Source of the DNA: Luzula sylvatica | Taxonomy: Eukaryota > Streptophyta > Magnoliopsida > Poales > Juncaceae | DNA length: 64,000 bases | Assembly: GCA_946800325.1 (NCBI GenBank) | Contig: CAMPEJ010000005.1 | Coordinates: forward strand, 1 to 64,000 | Direction of reading: 5' to 3' | Part shown: positions 54,060 through 64,000 of the stretch, in pieces | Layout: the number at the start of each line of letters is the position of its first letter | How positions within the stretch are numbered: the first letter of the stretch is position 1 | Made by a program: the position numbers and the translations under genes | The notes under the pieces: model-generated | The model's database searches: none | What the model was told of the DNA's origin: nothing | What the model saw: the letters and a program-made list of their open reading frames with translations, nothing else

Positions 54060-55299
54060 AGATCATTTGAATCGTATCTTTTACCACATAACATTTGACC
54101 AAAATTTACAAACACTAAGAAAGTTTGTTTTTCGATTCAAAACAATTTGTTTATGCTTTGGGGAGTTCAAATAACGTATTTTGAGATCATTTGAATCGTA
54201 TCTTTTACCACATAACATTTCACCAAAATTTACAAACACTAAGAAAGTTTGTTTTTCGATTCAAAACAATTTGTTTATGCTTTGCGGAGTTCAAATAACG
54301 TATTTTGAGATCATTTGAATCGTATCTTTTACCACATAACATTTCACCAAAATTTACAAACACTAAGAAAGTTTGTTTTTCGATTCAAAACAATGTGTTT
54401 ATGCTTTGGGGAGTTCAAATAACGTATTTTGAGATCATTGGATTCGTATCTTTTACTACATAACATTTCACCAAAATTTACAAACACTAAGAAAGTTTGT
54501 TTTTCGATTTAAAACAATCTGTTTATGCTTTGGGGAGTTCAAATAACGTATTTTGCGATCATTTGAATCGTATCTTTTACCACATAACATTTCACCAAAA
54601 TTTACAAACACTAAGAAAGTTTGTTTTTCGATTCAAAATAATCTGTTTATGCTTTGGGGAGTTCAAATAACATATTTTGAGATCATTGGAATCGTATCTT
54701 TTACTACATAACATTTCACCAAAATTTACAAACACTAAGAAAGTTTGTTTTTCGATTTAAAACAATCTGTTTATGCTTTGGGGAGTTCAAATAACGTATT
54801 TTGAGATCATTTGAATCGTATCTTTTACCACATAACATTTCACCAAAATTTACAAACACTAAGAAAGTTTGTTTTTCGATTCAAAACAATCTGTTTATGC
54901 TTTGGGGAGTTCAAATAACGTATTTTGAGATCATTTGAATCGTATCTTTTACCACATAACATTTCACCAAAATTTACAAACACTAAGAAAGTTTGTTTTT
55001 CTATTCAAAACAATCTGTTTATGCTTTGGGGAGTTCAAATAACGTATTTTGAGATCATTTGAATCGTATCTTTTACCACATAACATTTGACCAAAATTTA
55101 CAAACACTAAGAAAGTTTGTTTTTCGATTCAAAACAATTTGTTTATGATTTGGGGAGTTCAAATAACGTATTTTGAGATCATTTGAATCGTATCTTTTAC
55201 CACATAACATTTCACCAAAATTTACAAACACTAAGAAAGTTTGTTTTTCGATTCAAAACAATTTGTTTATGCTTTGCGGAGTTCAAATAACGTATTTTG

Positions 55300-58200
55300 A
55301 GATCATTTGAATCGTATCTTTTACCACATAACATTTCACCAAAATTTACAAACACTAAGAAAGTTTGTTTTTCGATTCAAAACAATGTGATTATGCTTTG
55401 GGGAGTTCAAATAACGTATTTTGAGATCATTGGAATCGTATCTTTTACTACATAACATTTCACCAAAATTTACAAACACTAAGAAAGTTTGTTTTTCGAT
55501 TCAAAACAATCTGTTTATGCTTTGGGGAGATCAAATAACGTATTTTGAGATCATTTGAATCGTATCTTTTACCACATAACATTTCACCAAAATTTACAAA
55601 CACTAAGAAAGTTTGTTTTTCGATTCAAAACAATCTGTTTATGCTTTGGGGAGTTCAAATAACGTATTTTGAGATCATTTGAATCGTATATTTTACCACA
55701 TAACATTTTACCAAAATTTACAAACACTAAGAAAGTTTGTTTTTCGATTCAAAACAATTTGTTTATGCTTTGGGGAGTTCAAATAACGTATTTTGAGATC
55801 ATTTGAATCGTATCTTTTACCACATAACATTTCACCCAAATTTACAACCACTAAGAAAGTTTGTTTTTCGATTCAAAACAATCTGTTTATGCTTTGGGGA
55901 GTTCAAATAACGTATTTTGAGATCATTTGAATCGTATCTTTTACTACATAACATTTCACCAAAATTTACAAACACTAAGAAAGTTTGTTTTTCGATCCAA
56001 AACAATTTGTTTATGCTTTGGGGAGTTCAAATAACATATTTTTAGATCATTTGAATCGTATCTTTTACCACATAACATTTCACCAAAATTTACAAACACT
56101 AAGAAAGTTTGTTTTTCTATTCAAAACAATCTGTTTATGCTTTGGGGAGTTCAAATAACGTATTTTGAGATCATTTGAATCGTATCTTTTACCACATAAC
56201 ATTTGACCAAAATTTACAAACACTAAGAAAGTTTGTTTTTCGATTCAAAACAATTTGTTTATGATTTGGGGAGTTCAAATAACGTATTTTGAGATCATTT
56301 GAATCGTATCTTTTACCACATAACATTTCACCAAAATTTACAAACACTAAGAAAGTTTGTTTTTCGATTCAAAACAATTTGTTTATGCTTTGCGGAGTTC
56401 AAATAACGTATTTTGAGATCATTTGAATCGTATCTTTTACCACATAACATTTCACCAAAATTTACAAACACTAAGAAAGTTTGTTTTTCGATTCAAAACA
56501 ATGTGTTTATGCTTTGGGGAGTTCAAATAACGTATTTTGAGATCATTGGAATCGTATCTTTTACTACATAACATTTCACCAAAATTTACAAACACTAAGA
56601 AAGTTTGTTTTTCGATCCAAAACAATTTGTTTATGCTTTGGGGAGTTCAAATAACATATTTTTAGATCATTTGAATCGTATCTTTTACCACATAACATTT
56701 CACCAAAATTTACAAACACTAAGAAAGTTTGTTTTTCTATTCAAAATAATCTGTTTATGCTTTGGGGAGTTCAAATAACGTATTTTGAGATCATTTGAAT
56801 CGTATCTTTTACCACATAACATTTGACCAAAATTTACAAACACTAAGAAAGTTTGTTTTTCGATTCAAAACAATTTGTTTATGATTTGGGGAGTTCAAAT
56901 AACGTATTTTGAGATCATTTGAATCGTATCTTTTACCACATAACATTTCACCAAAATTTACAAACACTAAGAAAGTTTGTTTTTCGATTCAAAACAATTT
57001 GTTTATGCTTTGCGGAGTTCAAATAACGTATTTTGAGATCATTTGAATCGTATCTTTTACCACATAACATTTCACCAAAATTTACAAACACTAAGAAAGT
57101 TTGTTTTTCGATTCAAAACAATGTGTTTATGCTTTGGGGAGTTCAAATAACGTATTTTGAGATCATTGGAATCGTATCTTTTACTACATAACATTTCACC
57201 AAAATTTACAAACACTAAGAAAGTTTGTTTTTCGATTCAAAACAATCTGTTTATGCTTTGGGGAGATCAAATAACGTATTTTGAGATCATTTGAATCGTA
57301 TCTTTTACCACATAACATTTCACCAAAATTTACAAACACTAAGAAAGTTTGTTTTTCGATTCAAAACAATCTGTTTATGCTTTGGGGAGTTCAAATAACG
57401 TATTTTGAGATCATTTGAATCGTATATTTTACCACATAACATTTTACCAAAATTTACAAACACTAAGAAAGTTTGTTTTTCGATTCAAAACAATTTGTTT
57501 ATGCTTTGGGGAGTTCAAATAACGTATTTTGAGATCATTTGAATCGTATCTTTTACCACATAACATTTCACCCAAATTTACAACCACTAAGAAAGTTTGT
57601 TTTTCGATTCAAAACAATCTGTTTATGCTTTGGGGAGTTCAAATAACGTATTTTGAGATCATTTGAATCGTATCTTTTACTACATAACATTTCACCAAAA
57701 TTTACAAACACTAAGAAAGTTTGTTTTTCGATCCAAAACAATTTGTTTATGCTTTGGGGAGTTCAAATAACATATTTTTAGATCATTCGAATCGTATCTT
57801 TTACCACATAACATTTTACCAAAATTTACAAACACTAAGAAAGTTTGTTTTTCGATTCAAAACAATTTGTTTATGCTTTGGGGATTTCAAATAACGTATT
57901 TTGAGATCATTGGAATCGTATCTTTTACTACATAACATTTCCCCAAAATTTACAAACACTACGAAAGTTTGTTTTTCGATTCAAAACAATTTGTTTATGC
58001 TTTGGGGAGTTCAAATAACCTATTTTTAGATCATTCGAATCGTATGTTTTACCACATAACATTTCACCAAAATTTACAAACACTACGAAAGTTTGTTTTT
58101 CGATTCAAAACAATTTGTTTATGCTTTGGGGAGTTCAAATAACCTATTTTTAGATCATTCGAATCGTATCTTTTACCACATAACATTTCACCAAAATTTA

Positions 58201-58523
58201 CAAACACTAAGAAAGTTTGTTTTTCGATTCAAAACAATTTGTTTATGCTTTGGGGAGTTCAAATAACGTATTTTGAGATCATTTGAATCGTATCTTTTTC
58301 CAGATAACATTTCACCAAAATTTACAAACACTAAGACAGTTTGTTTTTCGATTCAAAACAATCTGTTTATGCTTTGGGGAGATCAAATAACGTATTTTGA
58401 GATCATTTGAATCGTATCTTTTACCACATAACATTTCACCAAAATTTACAAACACTAAGAAAGTTTGTTTTTCGATTCAAAACAATCTGTTTATGCTTTG
58501 GGGAGTTCAAATAACGTATTTTG
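55300..58523. repeat. Transition block, 26 monomers
   Basis: Order: P C'' A F H E K N B P E K N B P C'' A F H E G I D D J A. C'' has G9/T26 but C79 and gagatc (A107). The P-C''-A-F-H-E run starts at 55300 and 57036, 14 monomers (1,736 bp) apart, and K-N-B-P occurs at 56044 and 56664. New states absent before 55 kb appear here: gggagatc, ggggatttc (G106 to T) and atttcccc (A39 to C, 57942). Confidence 0.75.
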
Positions 58524-61375
58524 AGATCATTTGAATCGTATCTTTTACCACATAACATTTCACCAAAATTTACAAACACTAAGAAAGTTTGTTTTTCTAT
58601 TCAAAACAATCTGTTTATGCTTTGGGGAGTTCAAATAACGTATTTTGAGATCATTTGAATCGTATCTTTTACCACATAACATTTGACCAAAATTTACAAA
58701 CACTAAGAAAGTTTGTTTTTCGATTCAAAACAATTTGTTTATGATTTGGGGAGTTCAAATAACGTATTTTGAGATCATTTGAATCGTATCTTTTACCACA
58801 TAACATTTCACCAAAATTTACAAACACTAAGAAAGTTTGTTTTTCGATTCAAAACAATTTGTTTATGCTTTGCGGAGTTCAAATAACGTATTTTGAGATC
58901 ATTTGAATCGTATCTTTTACCACATAACATTTCACCAAAATTTACAAACACTAAGAAAGTTTGTTTTTCGATTCAAAACAATGTGTTTATGCTTTGGGGA
59001 GTTCAAATAACGTATTTTGAGATCATTGGAATCGTATCTTTTACTACATAACATTTCACCAAAATTTACAAACACTAAGAAAGTTTGTTTTTCGATTTAA
59101 AACAATCTGTTTATGCTTTGGGGAGATCAAATAACGTATTTTGAGATCATTTGAATCGTATCTTTTACCACATAACATTTCACCAAAATTTACAAACACT
59201 AAGAAAGTTTGTTTTTCGATTCAAAACAATCTGTTTATGATTTGGGGAGTTCAAATAACGTATTTTGAGATCATTTGAATCGTATATTTTACCACATAAC
59301 ATTTTACCAAAATTTACAAACACTAAGAAAGTTTGTTTTTCGATTCAAAACAATTTGTTTATGCTTTGGGGAGTTCAAATAACGTATTTTGAGATCATTT
59401 GAATCGTATCTTTTACCACATAACATTTCACCCAAATTTACAACCACTAAGAAAGTTTGTTTTTCGATTCAAAACAATATGTTTATGCTTTGGGGAGTTC
59501 AAATAACGTATTTTGAGATCATTTGAATCGTATCTTTTACTACATAACATTTCACCAAAATTTACAAACACTAAGAAAGTTTGTTTTTCGATCCAAAACA
59601 ATTTGTTTATGCTTTGGGGAGTTCAAATAACATATTTTTAGATCATTCGAATCGTATCTTTTACCACATAACATTTCACCAAAATTTACAAACACTAAGA
59701 AAGTTTGTTTTTCGATTCAAAACAATCTGTTTATGCTTTGGGGAGTTCAAATAACGTATTTTGAGATCATTTGAATCGTATCTTTTACCACATAACATTT
59801 TACCAAAATTTACAAACACTAAGAAAGTTTGTTTTTCGATTCAAAACAATTTGTTTATGCTTTGGGGATTTCAAATAACGTATTTTGAGATCATTGGAAT
59901 CGTATCTTTTACTACATAACATTTCCCCAAAATTTACAAACACTACGAAAGTTTGTTTTTCGATTCAAAACAATTTGTTTATGCTTTGGGGAGTTCAAAT
60001 AACCTATTTTTAGATCATTCGAATCGTATCTTTTACCACATAACATTTCACCAAAATTTACAAACACTAAGAAAGTTTGTTTTTCGATTCAAAACAATTT
60101 GTTTATGCTTTGGGGAGTTCAAATAACGTATTTTGAGATCATTTGAATCGTATCTTTTTCCAGATAACATTTCACCAAAATTTACAAACACTAAGACAGT
60201 TTGTTTTTCGATTCAAAACAATCTGTTTATGCTTTGGGGAGATCAAATAACGTATTTTGAGATCATTTGAATCGTATCTTTTACCACATAACATTTCACC
60301 AAAATTTACAAACACTAAGAAAGTTTGTTTTTCGATTCAAAACAATGTGTTTATGCTTTGGGGAGTTCAAATAACGTATTTTGAGATCATTGGAATCGTA
60401 TCTTTTACTACATAACATTTCACCAAAATTTACAAACACTAAGAAAGTTTGTTTTTCGATTCAAAACAATCTGTTTATGCTTTGGGGAGATCAAATAACG
60501 TATTTTGAGATCATTTGAATCGTATCTTTTACCACATAACATTTCACCAAAATTTACAAACACTAAGAAAGTTTGTTTTTCGATTCAAAACAATCTGTTT
60601 ATGCTTTGGGGAGTTCAAATAACGTATTTTGAGATCATTTGAATCGTATATTTTACCACATAACATTTTACCAAAATTTACAAACACTAAGAAAGTTTTT
60701 TTTTCGATTCAAAACAATTTGTTTATGCTTTGGGGAGTTCAAATAACGTATTTTGAGATCATTTGAATCGTATCTTTTACCACATAACATTTCACCCAAA
60801 TTTACAACCACTAAGAAAGTTTGTTTTTCGATTCAAAACAATCTGTTTATGCTTTGGGGAGTTCAAATAACGTATTTTGAGATCATTTGAATCGTATCTT
60901 TTACTACATAACATTTCACCAAAATTTACAAACACTAAGAAAGTTTGTTTTTCGATCCAAAACAATTTGTTTATGCTTTGGGGAGTTCAAATAACATATT
61001 TTTAGATCATTCGAATCGTATCTTTTACCACATAACATTTTACCAAAATTTACAAACACTAAGAAAGTTTGTTTTTCGATTCAAAACAATTTGTTTATGC
61101 TTTGGGGATTTCAAATAACGTATTTTGAGATCATTGGAATCGTATCTTTTACTACATAACATTTCCCCAAAATTTACAAACACTACGAAAGTTTGTTTTT
61201 CGATTCAAAACAATTTGTTTATGCTTTGGGGAGTTCAAATAACCTATTTTTAGATCATTCGAATCGTATCTTTTACCACATAACATTTCACCAAAATTTA
61301 CAAACACTAAGAAAGTTTGTTTTTCGATTCAAAACAATTTGTTTATGCTTTGGGGAGTTCAAATAACGTATTTTG
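58524..61375. repeat. Block sharing 14 units with the terminal 17-mer
   Basis: Units 58524-60259 (K N B P C A F H E D G I D J) recur at 61872-63607, offset 3,348 bp (27 monomers), including aatatg (59479/62827) and atttcccc (59926/63274). After J the order continues P C'' A F H E G I D, a shorter version of the same series lacking one D. Confidence 0.82.
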
Positions 61376-63483
61376 AGATCATTTGAATCGTATCTTTTTC
61401 CAGATAACATTTCACCAAAATTTACAAACACTAAGACAGTTGGTTTTTCGATTCAAAACAATCTGTTTATGCTTTGGGGAGTTCAAATAACGTATTTTGA
61501 GATCATTTGAATCGTATCTTTTACCACATAACATTTCACCAAAATTTACAAACACTAAGAAAGTTTGTTTTTCGATTCAAAATAATCTGTTTATGCTTTG
61601 GGGAGTTCAAATAACGTATTTTGAGATCATTGGAATCGTATCTTTTACTACATAACATTTCACCAAAATTTACAAACACTAAGAAAGTTTGTTTTTCGAT
61701 TTAAAACAATCTGTTTATGCTTTGGGGAGTTCAAATAACGTATTTTGAGATCATTTGAATCGTATCTTTTACCACATAACATTTCACCAAAATTTACAAA
61801 CACTAAGAAAGTTTGTTTTTCGATTCAAAACAATCTGTTTATGCTTTGGGGAGTTCAAATAACGTATTTTGAGATCATTTGAATCGTATCTTTTACCACA
61901 TAACATTTCACCAAAATTTACAAACACTAAGAAAGTTTGTTTTTCTATTCAAAACAATCTGTTTAAGCTTTGGGGAGTTCAAATAACGTATTTTGAGATC
62001 ATTTGAATCGTATCTTTTACCACATAACATTTGACCAAAATTTACAAACACTAAGAAAGTTTGTTTTTCGATTCAAAACAATTTGTTTATGATTTGGGGA
62101 GTTCAAATAACGTATTTTGAGATCATTTGAATCGTATCTTTTACCACATAACATTTCACCAAAATTTACAAACACTAAGAAAGTTTGTTTTTCGATTCAA
62201 AACAATTTGTTTATGCTTTGCGGAGTTCAAATAACGTATTTTGAGATCATTTGAATCGTATCTTTTACCACATAACATTTCACCAAAATTTACAAACACT
62301 AAGAAAGTTTGTTTTTCGATTCAAAACAATGTGTTTATGCTTTGGGGAGTTCAAATAACGTATTTTGAGATCATTGGAATCGTATCTTTTACTACATAAC
62401 ATTTCACCAAAATTTACAAACACTAAGAAAGTTTGTTTTTCGATTTAAAACAATCTGTTTATGCTTTGGGGAGATCAAATAACGTATTTTGAGATCATTT
62501 GAATCGTATCTTTTACCACATAACATTTCACCAAAATTTACAAACACTAAGAAAGTTTGTTTTTCGATTCAAAACAATCTGTTTATGCTTTGGGGAGTTC
62601 AAATAACGTATTTTGAGATCATTTGAATCGTATATTTTACCACATAACATTTTACCAAAATTTACAAACACTAAGAAAGTTTGTTTTTCGATTCAAAACA
62701 ATTTGTTTATGCTTTGGGGAGTTCAAATAACGTATTTTGAGATCATTTGAATCGTATCTTTTACCACATAACATTTCACCCAAATTTACAACCACTAAGA
62801 AAGTTTGTTTTTCGATTCAAAACAATATGTTTATGCTTTGGGGAGTTCAAATAACGTATTTTGAGATCATTTGAATCGTATCTTTTACTACATAACATTT
62901 CACCAAAATTTACAAACACTAAGAAAGTTTGTTTTTCGATCCAAAACAATTTGTTTATGCTTTGGGGAGTTCAAATAACATATTTTTAGATCATTCGAAT
63001 CGTATCTTTTACCACATAACATTTCACCAAAATTTACAAACACTAAGAAAGTTTGTTTTTCGATTCAAAACAATCTGTTTATGCTTTGGGGAGTTCAAAT
63101 AACGTATTTTGAGATCATTTGAATCGTATCTTTTACCACATAACATTTTACCAAAATTTACAAACACTAAGAAAGTTTGTTTTTCGATTCAAAACAATTT
63201 GTTTATGCTTTGGGGATTTCAAATAACGTATTTTGAGATCATTGGAATCGTATCTTTTACTACATAACATTTCCCCAAAATTTACAAACACTACGAAAGT
63301 TTGTTTTTCGATTCAAAACAATTTGTTTATGCTTTGGGGAGTTCAAATAACCTATTTTTAGATCATTCGAATCGTATCTTTTACCACATAACATTTCACC
63401 AAAATTTACAAACACTAAGAAAGTTTGTTTTTCGATTCAAAACAATTTGTTTATGCTTTGGGGAGTTCAAATAACGTATTTTG
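61376..63483. repeat. 17-mer HOR (2,108 bp)
   Basis: Order: J A C A K N B P C A F H E D G I D. The A after J has aataatctg (T84) and the K unit has taagcttt. The next copy begins at 63484 with the same J A C A. Confidence 0.85.
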
Positions 63484-64000
63484 AGATCATTTGAATCGTA
63501 TCTTTTTCCAGATAACATTTCACCAAAATTTACAAACACTAAGACAGTTTGTTTTTCGATTCAAAACAATCTGTTTATGCTTTGGGGAGTTCAAATAACG
63601 TATTTTGAGATCATTTGAATCGTATCTTTTACCACATAACATTTCACCAAAATTTACAAACACTAAGAAAGTTTGTTTTTCGATTCAAAATAATCTGTTT
63701 ATGCTTTGGGGAGTTCAAATAACGTATTTTGAGATCATTGGAATCGTATCTTTTACTACATAACATTTCACCAAAATTTACAAACACTAAGAAAGTTTGT
63801 TTTTCGATTTAAAACAATCTGTTTATGCTTTGGGGAGTTCAAATAACGTATTTTGAGATCATTTGAATCGTATCTTTTACCACATAACATTTCACCAAAA
63901 TTTACAAACACTAAGAAAGTTTGTTTTTCGATTCAAAACAATCTGTTTATGCTTTGGGGAGTTCAAATAACGTATTTTGAGATCATTTGAATCGTATCTT
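63484..64000. repeat. Start of the next 17-mer copy, cut by the window end
   Basis: J (tttttccag, gacag), A (aataatctg), C and A match 61376-61871, then 21 nt of the following unit. The array clearly continues beyond the window. Confidence 0.88.

Larger units (their letters stand above)
49772..55299. repeat. 45-mer HOR, copy 2 (5,528 bp)
   Basis: Every marker of copy 1 returns at +5,528 bp: the four 111-bp units, aaacattaag (46616/52144), ttggattcg (48915/54443), tttgcgatc (49028/54556), tgatttgg (45443/50971) and gaatagtat (45732/51260). I noted eight substitutions between copies: 44786, 47044, 47992, 49144, 49230, 49464, 49573 and 50194 or their partners. That is about 0.15% divergence if the list is near complete. 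Confidence 0.9.
1..64000. repeat. 124-bp AT-rich satellite DNA array (517 monomers)
   Basis: The window is filled head to tail by one 124-bp unit. Unit starts fall at 1+124k up to 4217 and then keep strict 124-bp register, apart from 12 monomers of altered length. Landmarks in unit coordinates are gaatcgtat at 10-18, accacataac at 24-33, aaaattt at 42-48, acaaacactaag at 49-60, tttttcgattc at 69-79, tatgcttt at 93-100 and ggggagttcaaataacgta at 101-119. The consensus is about 29% GC with three CpG sites (14-15, 74-75, 116-117). Most monomers differ from the consensus by zero to five substitutions. No interruption by other sequence was seen, and both window ends lie inside the array. Such arrays are typical of centromeric or pericentromeric heterochromatin. 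Centromere function is inferred from family behaviour and is not shown by the sequence. Confidence 0.99.

Noticed and set aside
1..64000. CRISPR array
   Set aside because: The repeats are contiguous 124-bp units with no unique spacers, and no cas-like genes are present.
1..64000. Transposon, telomere repeat, rRNA, tRNA or promoter inside the array
   Set aside because: Strict 124-bp register, with the 12 length changes accounting for every base, leaves no room for an insertion. No telomere-type motif runs or RNA gene signatures were seen.

Overview
The whole 64-kb window is a single tandem satellite DNA array. The unit is 124 bp, about 29% GC (36 of 124 consensus positions), with no spacers, no unique sequence and no gene. 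Taking the unit to begin at the motif agatcatt (base 1), I count 517 complete monomers plus a 21-nt partial one at 63980-64000. Only 12 monomers depart from 124 bp: one of 95, two of 123, one of 130 and eight of 111. The lengths add up exactly to the window. An array this long and uniform, with no open reading frame beyond about 110 codons, points to eukaryotic centromeric or other constitutive heterochromatin. The sequence does not name the species. The only named family whose unit length I recall as 124 bp is Lusy1 of the holocentric plant Luzula sylvatica. I recall the length and not the sequence, so this is a lead only.

Monomer variants fall into recurrent classes, lettered here by diagnostic bases (monomer coordinates). 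A = consensus, C88 (aatctg). B = T88 (aatttg). C = G9+T26+T79. D = C9 (cattcg). E = T26+C78, ending with A117/T124. F = A19+T38. G = T38, often with C102. H = C42, often with C53. I = G9+T26+C59+G69, ending C117/T124. J = T24+G28. K = T75. M = A78+A104. N = G38. O = T33. P = G88. Q = C102+T104.

The order of classes shows that the array is not one global higher-order repeat (HOR). It is a mosaic of local HORs. 1-4.9 kb: irregular and the most diverged part. 4.9-9.6 kb: two copies of a 19-mer (2,356 bp). 10.0-17.7 kb: two copies of a 30-mer block. 16.2-24.3 kb: two 23-mers (2,852 bp) and a 19-mer derivative. 24.3-28.0 kb: a hexamer cassette seen three times. 28.0-34.3 kb: a 15-mer, two 13-mers (1,612 bp) and a truncated copy. 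34.3-37.9 kb: recombinant bridge. 37.9-43.6 kb: two apparently identical 23-mers with a different composition. 44.2-55.3 kb: two copies of a 45-mer (about 5,528 bp) that carry all the 111-bp monomers. 55.3-64 kb: overlapping 10-, 16-, 17- and 27-monomer offsets, ending in a 17-mer (2,108 bp).

The pattern fits repeated unequal exchange in monomer register, with block sizes from 3 to 45 monomers, some of it recent. No rRNA, tRNA, telomeric repeat, transposon, CRISPR array, promoter or protein gene was seen. All class assignments and offsets were made by eye from the printed coordinates.
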